Below, one piece after another: positions 1-6,552 of a stretch of DNA of 6,818 nt. The position numbers were made by a program, and so were the translations under genes. Below the pieces are notes generated by a model. That model did no database searches, was not told where the DNA came from, and saw only the letters and a program-made list of their open reading frames with translations. The stretch lies in NCBI GenBank assembly GCA_016218005.1, contig JACRFF010000175.1:1-6818 (forward strand), written 5' to 3'. The DNA is from Ignavibacteriales bacterium. Its GTDB lineage: Bacteria; Bacteroidota; Ignavibacteria; UBA10030. How positions within the stretch are numbered: the stretch's first letter is position 1; every line of letters starts with the position of its first letter.

Positions 1-833
1 AAAAACTTCCACGATCCGGATGTCTGAAAATCTCCGCGGAGGTATTGAGTGTTGACCGTGTCGATCTTTTCGTTGCGGAACTCCACTTGACCGCTTCCCA
101 ACAATTGCAACTCGGCCTTCTTCTCTTCAATCGCAAGCGCCGTAGAAAGATTGAAGTTCGATTGGATCGAATGGTACGGCTGACCTGCTTTGTCCTTCAG
201 TTCGATGCGAAGCGTGTGTGTGCCGAGATCGAGGGGGCGGTCAAAGTTTTTCGGTGAATACAAAATGGCATCGTCCGTCAACACGGCTTCCTTTGTAACA
301 TCGATGCCGTCGAGAAAAATTCTTGTTGCCTGTCGGTTGATATGATCCGATGCGTAAAAGAGCGAGACCGCAACCGCCAGGTCTTCCACGGCAACCGTTT
401 CTCCCTCTTCAGGGCTGAGGATGCGTACTTCGCGGTCTTTCGGGTTGGTCGGCTTCACTTGAATTTTTTGCGGATTGGTTTCGGGAAACTCTACCGGATA
501 CGTAGCTTTCCTCCCGCTTGTCAATGTAAGTTCGACGAAATATTCGATGTAGGGCGGCGTGATGGATTTCTCGGGAAGCCGCACGATTGCGGTTCTCCCG
601 CTGATGAGCATCTCTAATTCTTTGTATTCGCTTTCGCCGAACTGGCGGAATTTCATGACGACCCGCTTGATCTGCTCTTGTTGCGCCAGCTCAATGCTGA
701 TCGAAAGCGGATGTCCTTCCAACGCATCCGGAATACGAACGGTAGTAACATAGGGACTTACTTGCGCCAGCGCCGAACTCATCCACCCAACACACAGGGC
801 GAACAGAAGAATCCACGGTTGGTATGTTTTCAT
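1..833 (-). CDS. Exported Ig-like-domain protein, 3' part missing (possible outer-membrane protein)
   Basis: Function unknown. The frame is open for 277 codons from the ATG at 831-833 and runs off the left edge without a stop. The N-terminus is a clear type I signal peptide (MKTYQPW, a hydrophobic core, then ALA|Q, cleavage after about residue 23). Residues 55-115 match the beta-rich module repeated in the neighbouring FecR-domain protein: FRQFGESEYKELEM, then ISGR, IEYFVEL and SGRKATYPVE. Residues 136-230 look like an Ig-like domain: it opens with PEEGE, contains FLDGIDVT, and closes with LGTHTLRIELKDKAG. From about residue 245 the pattern GSGQVEFRN...YLRGDFQTSGSW alternates polar and apolar residues, as at the start of a transmembrane beta barrel; that is inference from a short stretch. 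No good Shine-Dalgarno site precedes the start, which I chose for the signal peptide that follows it. A hairpin terminator separates it from the upstream operon, so it may have its own promoter. Confidence 0.8.
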   Translation of the reverse strand, partial: MKTYQPWILLFALCVGWMSSALAQVSPYVTTVRIPDALEGHPLSISIELAQQEQIKRVVMKFRQFGESEYKELEMLISGRTAIVRLPEKSITPPYIEYFVELTLTSGRKATYPVEFPETNPQKIQVKPTNPKDREVRILSPEEGETVAVEDLAVAVSLFYASDHINRQATRIFLDGIDVTKEAVLTDDAILYSPKNFDRPLDLGTHTLRIELKDKAGQPYHSIQSNFNLSTALAIEEKKAELQLLGSGQVEFRNEKIDTVNTQYLRGDFQTSGSWKF

Positions 834-893
834 AGGTCGAGGTGTCTCGTATAAAGGAATGTTGAATTGATTGGAAGCGACCGCCGCAAACAA

Positions 894-921
894 CAACGGC
901 AGGTGCCATTACCTGCCGTTG
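894..921 (-). terminator. Probable intrinsic terminator of the FecR-domain operon
   Basis: An 11-bp perfect stem (positions 894-904 pairing with 911-921, core ACGGCAGGT/ACCTGCCGT) encloses a 6-base loop. On the minus strand the stem is followed by TTGTTTG, a T-rich but interrupted tail. It lies 66 bases past the stop codon of the FecR-domain gene and 60 bases before the next start codon. The sequence supports a terminator or a 3' stabilising hairpin; the imperfect T-tract lowers certainty, and read-through into the next gene is possible. Confidence 0.6.
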
Positions 922-987
922 AATGTATCAAATGCACAATACGAATTCAAGCGAGAAATCGGTCCCGAAGGGATGGTTTCGCCATTG

Positions 988-2703
988 TTACTCGTTCCAC
1001 CGAAGAACAACGACTTTCCGCGCCAACGCGCCTGTTTGGCCCGGAATGCGAAGTTCACGTTGTACCGCCTGAACCGATTGCACCACCGGCGCGGTTGACC
1101 CTTCCGCAGGCACGGTGTACGTAGAGCCGTCGTCGAAGCGCAGCGTAAAGTAGTATTCCAGCCGCGGAAACTTGATTTCAGAAGCCTGAAATTGCGCGGC
1201 GGCGTTCTTGCCCGATACCGTCATCTGCGTTTCCTTGAAGGAAGCATCGCCCGCTTTGCGCGAGTAGAATGTTACGCCGGTGATGTTGGCATCCACGGGA
1301 GAAAGGTCGATGCGCACGTTCGCGGGGTTTTTCGATTTCAACGTGCTGAACGCGGGCGCTAACCGCCGTAATGGCGGAATCGACAACGACAGAGCCGACG
1401 ACTCGCCGCCAGACGGCAGCATCACTTCGGAGTTGTCTTTCAATTTAATCGTAAAATAGTACGACAAGCTCGCCGGCTGCACATCGATTCCCGGAATTTG
1501 TCCGGAAGCAACTTTGCCGGACATCATCAACACCAACGGCTTGAATGCCCCCGACTCGCGCCGATAGTTCAGTGTCACCGACTGGATATCCACTGAAACC
1601 GAAGAGAGGTCGAGCCGCACGCCGAGATTGGCAAAGGAACGAATCGGCGATGGACTAAACACCGGCGTCGCGGTGATCGTCACTCCCGATGAACCGGTCG
1701 AAGTCACGGGCGCCATCACGTTGATGCTTGTCGGTCCACTGGCGCCTGCTTGCGGCAGCGTTACCATTTGATTGTTGCCGAGCTTGATCTCGAAATAATA
1801 TTCGAGACCGTCAGCCACAACGTCTGCGGCGGGAATTTGACCTGTTGCCACTTTCTGGGAAAGCGTCAATGCGAGCGACTTGAACTCTGTGGTCTTTTTC
1901 GCGCGGTAGTAGAATTTTACCGACGCAATGTCGGTGTTCGTTTTATTGAGGTCGATCTTCACCGTGGAAGCAGTGCCGGCGGTCGGCGTCGGGTCAAAGC
2001 CAAACGACCCATCAACGATGATTCCTGAGGAAGTCTTTGTTTCCTCTTTCTTACCTTCGTCCTTCTTGCCTTCGTCGCCGTTATTGTTAGAGCCGCTCGC
2101 GCGTTTCAATTCATCATCGGTTGCCCTGCGCGACCTGATGCCGCCCGTGCTATCGGCGTGGCCTGTTTCACCGGTCGCCACCGGAACGGTTCTACCCGAA
2201 ATCGAATTGGTGAAATCCGCCAAGCCTTCGGAGATGGTCAGAAAGTCTTCCGTGCCGCCGGAGTTGTACATCCCCTCCGTTCCGCGAATGGATGCCACCG
2301 AGATGGGCGACGAGAATCGGAATTGCTCTTTCTCCTGCTTCTTCACGTTGAATTGTACGTTACCGCGATCCATGTAAATGTCGCGGTTCAACACTTCTTT
2401 CCCCTGCACCTCGCCGCGGATCGTAACGATTGATTTCTCGCGGATGATGAGTTTCGTTTGGTCGCTAAACACAACCACGGCCAGCGAGCTTTTATCCGTT
2501 TTCAATTCATAGCCGGAGCGCAGACGATCCAGCGCAACGGCTTTCGTCCAGCCTGTCGTACCGCCCCCGCGCTTGTCAACGTCACGAATGACCTTGACAA
2601 CGTAGGCAGGAAAATCTTTTTTATCCTGCGGAAGATTTGGACCAAGGGAGACGAGGGCGATCCCCATAATCGCAATAACGATAGTCAGTTTTTTGGCATT
2701 CAT
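988..2703 (-). CDS. FecR-domain protein with three C-terminal beta-rich repeats
   Basis: 571 aa; exact role unknown. The N-terminus (MNAKK, then a hydrophobic run to about residue 20) is an export signal without a clear AxA site, so it may stay as a membrane anchor. Residues 52-180 form a FecR-type domain: LRSGYELKTD, VVVFSDQTKLIIRE, a G-x-V-x-F-x-V strand, and the hallmark PISVASIRGTEGMY followed by LTISEGLADF. This fold is known from FecR iron sensors and many secreted proteins. A charged Gly/Lys/Glu linker (204-226) leads to three repeats at about 249-320, 362-433 and 463-535, each with a Y/S-R turn, an SGK-like motif, (E/S)YYF and a final P. The start at 2703 is chosen because AAGGAG lies 6 bases upstream; an in-frame ATG 24 codons earlier (2773-2775) falls inside the preceding gene and adds a non-signal N-terminus. 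There is no anti-sigma domain and no FecI or FecA nearby, so a classical FecR role is unlikely. It is the second gene of an operon with the 382-aa protein. Confidence 0.88.
   Translation of the reverse strand: MNAKKLTIVIAIMGIALVSLGPNLPQDKKDFPAYVVKVIRDVDKRGGGTTGWTKAVALDRLRSGYELKTDKSSLAVVVFSDQTKLIIREKSIVTIRGEVQGKEVLNRDIYMDRGNVQFNVKKQEKEQFRFSSPISVASIRGTEGMYNSGGTEDFLTISEGLADFTNSISGRTVPVATGETGHADSTGGIRSRRATDDELKRASGSNNNGDEGKKDEGKKEETKTSSGIIVDGSFGFDPTPTAGTASTVKIDLNKTNTDIASVKFYYRAKKTTEFKSLALTLSQKVATGQIPAADVVADGLEYYFEIKLGNNQMVTLPQAGASGPTSINVMAPVTSTGSSGVTITATPVFSPSPIRSFANLGVRLDLSSVSVDIQSVTLNYRRESGAFKPLVLMMSGKVASGQIPGIDVQPASLSYYFTIKLKDNSEVMLPSGGESSALSLSIPPLRRLAPAFSTLKSKNPANVRIDLSPVDANITGVTFYSRKAGDASFKETQMTVSGKNAAAQFQASEIKFPRLEYYFTLRFDDGSTYTVPAEGSTAPVVQSVQAVQRELRIPGQTGALARKVVVLRWNE
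2047..2076 (-). repeat. 15-bp tandem duplication in the charged linker
   Basis: Two adjacent 15-base units (2047-2061 and 2062-2076) agree at 13 of 15 positions and encode DEGKK twice in the linker between the FecR domain and the repeat region of the FecR-domain protein. The length is a multiple of three, so gain or loss of a unit would keep the frame. Confidence 0.8.
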
Positions 2704-2709
2704 AGTTTG

Positions 2710-2715
2710 CTCCTT
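2710..2715 (-). promoter_or_regulatory. Ribosome binding site that fixes the FecR-domain gene start
   Basis: AAGGAG lies 6 bases before the ATG at 2701-2703, inside the 16-base gap that follows the TAG stop of the upstream gene. It decides between this start and the longer in-frame alternative, and shows that the organism uses Shine-Dalgarno initiation at least at some genes. Confidence 0.8.
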
Positions 2716-2719
2716 CTCC

Positions 2720-3868
2720 CTATTGATTCTCCACGCTGACCTGCAGTTGGTTATCCTGCTGGAGAGCAAGGTCATTCAGAATGTTTTGCAGGTCCCCTTC
2801 CGTCAACGTGCGGCCGTCTATCGTGGCGCGCGCGCAGTTGGAGAGATATACCCAGTAGTTTGGGTCTGCCCGAAGAGTCGTAACTGTTGCCGCTCCCTGC
2901 CCGCCAACCTGACTGAAAAAGTTATCAAGCATTAGACCAACTTTATCGTCGGTTACTCGAAACACAAACGGGACGGAGGAGCTTTGTGTAACACCTCGGC
3001 TTGTATTCACATCGCCGTCAACCACCCAAACGTAGGCACGGTCTTGCTGCAGTTTGCGCGATGCCGTTGACGGATATGTCAACGACGTCACGCCGGACAA
3101 GTTCTGCGTCAAGTATGGAGTACCATTGAGCGCATCTTGCGGTGAGCGGTGGTTGCAGAGCACCTCGTACACACGCAGTGTCGTCTTGGGGGCTTGTGTG
3201 GCCCAGTTGAAAGTCGGAGCTAGGTTGCTGAAGAACGTACCGTTCTTTGGTTCGATAAGATCGGTCTGAACTGTTGCCGTTTGCAATGGAATCACAATCG
3301 TCCGTTGCACAACCCCATATTTGACAGCTCGAGACGGAATATCTGCGTTGGTCTTGGTGGCGGGCAGAATTTCCATCAGCAAACGATATGTTCCAGCCGC
3401 CGCCGTTGCATAAAGATTGGCTTGGTCCTCAATTACCTTTCTCAACGTTTTGTTTTCATATCGTGGCGGATTGTTACGTTCATCGATGTCAGAGGATGGA
3501 TTACTGCCTGCAAATTCGCCAGCCGTAACCGTTCGAACGCCCGGAATCTTGAAGTTCTTCGTGTAGGATTGTAGCATTAGTTCGTTGGATCGGCCTACCA
3601 GCTGGACTTGCACCTCAACGTACATGCAAACATCCAGGCTGCCTCCTCCACGTACCGACAGATCCAGTGAAAAGTTAGGCACGCTCGATTTGATCGATTG
3701 ATTTTTGACGTCGACCCAATCCGTAAGATAGATGACGTCGTAATCCGAGAAGTTGAGCGTTGCGTCGACGTGTGGCGTTTGCTGAGCCACTGCCGTGCCC
3801 GATCCCATCCAGAGGAAAATGATTGCAAGAGGGATCGCCCACGCGAGCAAACGATGTTGATTCTTCAT
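2720..3868 (-). CDS. Exported protein with a Fn3-like domain, family not recognised
   Basis: 382 aa; I do not recognise the family and assign no function. A signal peptide is clear (MKNQHR, hydrophobic to about residue 22, then AVA|QQ with cleavage near 29). Residues 33-195 look like an all-beta domain with a Gly-rich turn (RGGGS) and a polar Asn/Arg-rich stretch at 121-140. Residues 203-305 resemble a Fn3-like domain of the type common in FCB-group exoproteins: IEPKNGTFF, APTFNW, LRVYEV, a P-S-T-A-S turn, AYVWVVDGD and VPFVFRVTD. The last 75 residues (from VGLMLDNFF to the end) look helical and include ARATIDGRTLTEGDLQNIL. There are three cysteines (81, 238, 345) and no lipobox. The start at 3868 is preceded by GGAAAG and lies downstream of the predicted promoter; an upstream in-frame ATG at 3917-3919 would precede the predicted transcription start. 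The stop is 16 bases before the FecR-domain gene, so the two are very likely co-transcribed. Confidence 0.85.
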   Translation of the reverse strand: MKNQHRLLAWAIPLAIIFLWMGSGTAVAQQTPHVDATLNFSDYDVIYLTDWVDVKNQSIKSSVPNFSLDLSVRGGGSLDVCMYVEVQVQLVGRSNELMLQSYTKNFKIPGVRTVTAGEFAGSNPSSDIDERNNPPRYENKTLRKVIEDQANLYATAAAGTYRLLMEILPATKTNADIPSRAVKYGVVQRTIVIPLQTATVQTDLIEPKNGTFFSNLAPTFNWATQAPKTTLRVYEVLCNHRSPQDALNGTPYLTQNLSGVTSLTYPSTASRKLQQDRAYVWVVDGDVNTSRGVTQSSSVPFVFRVTDDKVGLMLDNFFSQVGGQGAATVTTLRADPNYWVYLSNCARATIDGRTLTEGDLQNILNDLALQQDNQLQVSVENQ

Positions 3869-3899
3869 AGAGAACTTTCCTTTCCTATTGTCTGGGAGA

Positions 3900-3905
3900 A
3901 TTATA
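3900..3905 (-). promoter_or_regulatory. Predicted -10 element for the accessory operon
   Basis: A perfect TATAAT on the minus strand, 63 bases before the ATG of the 382-aa protein. With usual spacing, transcription would begin at the A opposite position 3893, giving a 25-base leader that includes the weak GGAAAG ribosome site. No sequence resembling TTGACA is found 16-18 bases upstream, as expected for a promoter that relies on an activator. Confidence 0.55.
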
Positions 3906-3926
3906 CTGCGGCGAGCCAAGATATGG

Positions 3927-3942
3927 GGTGACTAATGTCACA
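3927..3942 (-). promoter_or_regulatory. Crp/Fnr-family operator candidate
   Basis: On the minus strand this reads TGTGA-CATTAG-TCACC, matching the Crp consensus TGTGA-N6-TCACA at nine of ten defined positions; its core GTGAC-N4-GTCAC is a perfect inverted repeat. The centre (3934.5) falls exactly 41.5 bases upstream of the start predicted from the TATAAT at 3900-3905, the standard position for class II activation by Crp/Fnr proteins. It lies in the 90-base gap between rseP and the 382-aa gene. Which family member binds, if any, cannot be told from sequence alone. Confidence 0.5.
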
Positions 3943-3958
3943 GGAGAACAGGTCCCCA

Positions 3959-5281
3959 TCAAAAACCTCTGAGGTCATTATACAGAACGAAGGCCATAAA
4001 GACAAGCAACACCACCAATCCGGCTTGCTGAAGCATAATGCGAATCCGTTCCGGTACCTCGCGCTGAAAAATTGCTTCATACGCCAAGAACACCAGATGT
4101 CCGCCGTCGAGCACGGGAAAGGGAAGAATATTCAACAGCGCCAAGCTCACGCTGAGCACCGCCATGAATGCCAGAAAACTCAGCACTCCGGATTCCGCCG
4201 ACTGGTTTGCCATTTGCGCAATCTTGATGGGTCCACCGACAGACTTGGAGAACTCCACCTTGCCGCGCACAATCATGGCCACGCTGGCAAAATTCATCGC
4301 ACTTGCTTCCCACGCCTCGCGTATCCCGACCGAGAACGACTCGAACACGCCATACCGTTCTCGAACAATCGGGCCGGTGTAAACGGCGCTGAGCGCAATG
4401 CCGATGCGTCCTTCGGATGTCGGCGTTACGCGCGTGCGTTTCATCTCCTGCTGCCGCTTCCACGTAAGTTCGATTTCTTGGTTTGCATACCGCCGAATGG
4501 TTTCCGGCAACGATGCGTAGCTCACCGGCATTCCATTCACCGCAAGCAGCGTGTCGCCGGGCTGAAGGCCGATCTTGGCGGCCGGCTTGCCTGCATCCAC
4601 CGAGGCAACAACGGCAGTAAGTCCGGCGGGGAAAATTCCAAATCGCTCGTCGGTTATCCCCGGAACTTGATCGCGTCCAATGGGAATGTTGATACGGCTG
4701 CCTGCACGATCAATATTGAGCACTACGTCTTCGCCGGCGTGGACGGAATACACTCCGGCTTCAATCTCATTCCAATGCGTAACTTTCCGGTCGTTGATTG
4801 CCACAACGTTGTCTCCTACGCGCAATCCTGCTTTGGCGGCGTAGCTTTCCGAAAGCACATAGCCGATCTCCGTCACCGGGCGAATGACGCGGCCCTGTTT
4901 GAACGCAATACCCCAAAAGATGGCAATCGCCAGAAACATGTTCATCAGCACGCCGGCGGAGATGACAATCATCCGCTGCCAGACCGGCTTTGACCGAAAT
5001 TCCCACGGCTGCGGTTCCGTCTTTGTGAATTCCATATCCATGCTTTCGTCGATCATACCCGCAATTTTTACGTAACCGCCCAGCGGAAAAACGCCGATGC
5101 CGTACTCGGTCTCGCCAACCTTGTGCTTCCACAATCGCCAACCGAAGAAATCAAAGCCGATGTAGAACTTATCGGCGCGCATGCCGAAGATGCGCGCGGC
5201 AAGAAAGTGTCCCAACTCGTGCACGAACACGAGTATCCCAATGGTAACGATAAAGTAGAATGTGATGCTCAGAACTGCCAT
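3959..5281 (-). CDS. rseP: RIP-type intramembrane zinc metalloprotease RseP (site-2 protease)
   Basis: A 440-aa inner-membrane protease that cuts transmembrane segments, classically of anti-sigma factors and of leftover signal peptides; length is close to E. coli RseP (450). The zinc site is HELGH at residues 21-25 in the first membrane helix, with the third ligand D392 in NILPFPVLDGG of a C-terminal helix. Also visible are GVFPLGGYVK (63-72), the conserved R103 and AG...N114 of helix 2, two PDZ domains (about 134-200 and 220-290, with GLRVGD and GLQPGDTLLAVNG), and GGPIKIA at 349-355. The last helix is near 419-436. AAGGAG lies 5 bases before the ATG, fixing the start. The gene follows dxr after 33 bases, a pairing found in many bacteria, so it is probably transcribed with it. 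No terminator is evident after its TGA. Its true substrate is unknown: no anti-sigma factor is present in this window. Confidence 0.97.
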   Translation of the reverse strand: MAVLSITFYFIVTIGILVFVHELGHFLAARIFGMRADKFYIGFDFFGWRLWKHKVGETEYGIGVFPLGGYVKIAGMIDESMDMEFTKTEPQPWEFRSKPVWQRMIVISAGVLMNMFLAIAIFWGIAFKQGRVIRPVTEIGYVLSESYAAKAGLRVGDNVVAINDRKVTHWNEIEAGVYSVHAGEDVVLNIDRAGSRINIPIGRDQVPGITDERFGIFPAGLTAVVASVDAGKPAAKIGLQPGDTLLAVNGMPVSYASLPETIRRYANQEIELTWKRQQEMKRTRVTPTSEGRIGIALSAVYTGPIVRERYGVFESFSVGIREAWEASAMNFASVAMIVRGKVEFSKSVGGPIKIAQMANQSAESGVLSFLAFMAVLSVSLALLNILPFPVLDGGHLVFLAYEAIFQREVPERIRIMLQQAGLVVLLVFMAFVLYNDLRGF

Positions 5282-5286
5282 GCAAT

Positions 5287-5292
5287 CTCCTT
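5287..5292 (-). promoter_or_regulatory. Ribosome binding site of rseP
   Basis: AAGGAG with 5 bases to the ATG at 5279-5281, in the short dxr-rseP gap. It gives rseP its own strong initiation site and confirms the start. Confidence 0.8.
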
Positions 5293-5314
5293 CAGGCTTG
5301 CCTGTTGATGCGAG

Positions 5315-6478
5315 CTACAGAGTTCGGACAACCGATTCGATAAAGGTGCGCGTCTTACGGTCTGCGTCGATAATTTCTTCCAGCACCGGCTGCGAGCGGC
5401 TGTGATGATGGCTCATCGCCCGGTCGATCAATTCGGAAATGTGCTGGAACGATATCGCCTTCCGAAGAAACGCATCGACCGCCACTTCGTTTGCGGCATT
5501 CATCACCGCGGGCATTGTTCCGCCCTCTCTCAACGCGTCAAACGCGAGCTGCAGGCAACGAAACTTTTCTGTATCCGGCGCGAAGAACGTCATCGATTGC
5601 AGTTTCGGAAAGTTGACCCGCCCGCCGTTGAGATAAACCCGTTCCGGATATGTGAGCGCATATTGAATGGGAATCTTCATGTCCGGCAATCCCAACTGCG
5701 CCTTCACTGAGCCATCCACGAATTCTACCATAGAGTGAATGATTGATTGTGGATGGATGACCACTTCGATGTTATCGGCGGGTAAATGGAACAGCCAATG
5801 CGCTTCGATGACCTCCAAACCTTTGTTCATCAACGTGGCGGAATCGATTGTGATCTTGTTTCCCATTTTCCAATTCGGATGACTCAGCGCCTGCTCGACG
5901 GTGATTCGATGGAAGTCTCTTTCCGGCGTGTGCAGAAACGGTCCACCCGAAGCAGTGAGAATCAACTTCGCCGTGTGTGAGTGGCGTTCGCCGACAAGAC
6001 ATTGGAAAATTGCGCTGTGTTCACTATCCACCGGAATAAGCGGCGCTTCGTGTTGCTTCACCAACGCCGTGATGATCTCGCCAGCAACGACAAGCGTCTC
6101 TTTGTTTGCGAGCGCAATCTTCTTTCGATGTTTGATCGCTTCAATCGTCGGCTTCAATCCGGCAAATCCCACCAACGCGCTGATGACAGTATCGACATCA
6201 TCGCGACGCACAATTTCCATCAGCCCTTCTTCGCCCGTCAGCACTTCCACCGTACCTCCTGCCGCTTGCTTCACCGCAGAAGCATTCTCTCGATGAAGGA
6301 TGACCACGCCGCGCGGGTGGAACATTTCAATTTGTTTGTGCAGCAATTCGATGTTGCGATTGGCCGTGAGGTACGAAACGCGGAAGCGGTCGGGCAATTG
6401 GCGGATGACTTCCAAACTGTTTTGTCCGATGGAGCCGGTAGAGCCGAGAATGGCAATCTGTTGAATGGCAGAACTCAT
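5315..6478 (-). CDS. dxr: 1-deoxy-D-xylulose 5-phosphate reductoisomerase
   Basis: 387 aa, cytosolic. It converts 1-deoxy-D-xylulose 5-phosphate to 2-C-methyl-D-erythritol 4-phosphate with NADPH, the committed step of the MEP pathway to isoprenoids (quinone side chains, undecaprenyl carrier). The NADPH loop is GSTGSIG at 12-18; ALANKETLVVAGE (122-134) carries the conserved lysine; the metal ligands are D151 and E153 in PVDSEHSAIFQ, and E222 in the NKGLE motif. SHPNWKMG (199-206) is the flexible loop that closes over the substrate, and HPQSIIHSMVEF (242-253) is also typical. The C-terminal helical domain is complete (MNAANEVAV at 326-334). I chose the ATG at 6478 because it puts the nucleotide-binding strand at the usual distance from the N-terminus; an in-frame ATG 17 codons earlier lies upstream of the likely promoter. 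No Shine-Dalgarno site is seen. rseP follows after 33 bases. Confidence 0.97.
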   Translation of the reverse strand: MSSAIQQIAILGSTGSIGQNSLEVIRQLPDRFRVSYLTANRNIELLHKQIEMFHPRGVVILHRENASAVKQAAGGTVEVLTGEEGLMEIVRRDDVDTVISALVGFAGLKPTIEAIKHRKKIALANKETLVVAGEIITALVKQHEAPLIPVDSEHSAIFQCLVGERHSHTAKLILTASGGPFLHTPERDFHRITVEQALSHPNWKMGNKITIDSATLMNKGLEVIEAHWLFHLPADNIEVVIHPQSIIHSMVEFVDGSVKAQLGLPDMKIPIQYALTYPERVYLNGGRVNFPKLQSMTFFAPDTEKFRCLQLAFDALREGGTMPAVMNAANEVAVDAFLRKAISFQHISELIDRAMSHHHSRSQPVLEEIIDADRKTRTFIESVVRTL

Positions 6479-6496
6479 GAGTTGAATTTCAATCGC

Positions 6497-6525
6497 AAGG
6501 TACCGAAATTGGGGGGGCAAGTCAA
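6497..6525 (-). promoter_or_regulatory. Candidate promoter for dxr-rseP
   Basis: On the minus strand TTGACT (6520-6525) and TACCTT (6497-6502) are separated by exactly 17 bases. The -35 box matches five of six consensus bases and the -10 box only three of six. The predicted start near 6490 would leave a leader of about 12 bases. The spacer contains a run of seven C. It is the best minus-strand promoter-like pair I see close to dxr, but the weak -10 box keeps this tentative. Confidence 0.4.
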
Positions 6526-6552
6526 CCAAGAGACGTGGACGATAAGTCGTCT

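Noticed and set aside
691..909. Minus-strand open frame of 72 codons overlapping the start of the left-hand gene
   Set aside because: It is out of frame with the signal-peptide-bearing protein starting at 833 and begins inside the hairpin region; no signal, domain or ribosome site.
988..2703. Classical FecR anti-sigma regulator of an iron-citrate system
   Set aside because: There is no N-terminal cytoplasmic anti-sigma segment, and no sigma factor or TonB receptor gene is adjacent within the window.
2704..2775. Longer N-terminus for the FecR-domain protein (ATG at 2773-2775)
   Set aside because: It would overlap the upstream gene by 56 bases and put a charged, non-signal segment before the hydrophobic export signal; the strong AAGGAG supports 2703.
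3928..3941. GTGAC-N4-GTCAC inverted repeat as a terminator for rseP
   Set aside because: The stem is only five base pairs and is followed by C-rich sequence rather than T; its Crp-like pattern and position fit an operator better.
3935..4993. Plus-strand open frame of 352 codons opposite rseP
   Set aside because: It is fully antisense to a well-supported rseP, is rich in His, Arg and Asn without domains, and has no plausible ribosome site; a shadow of the opposite frame.
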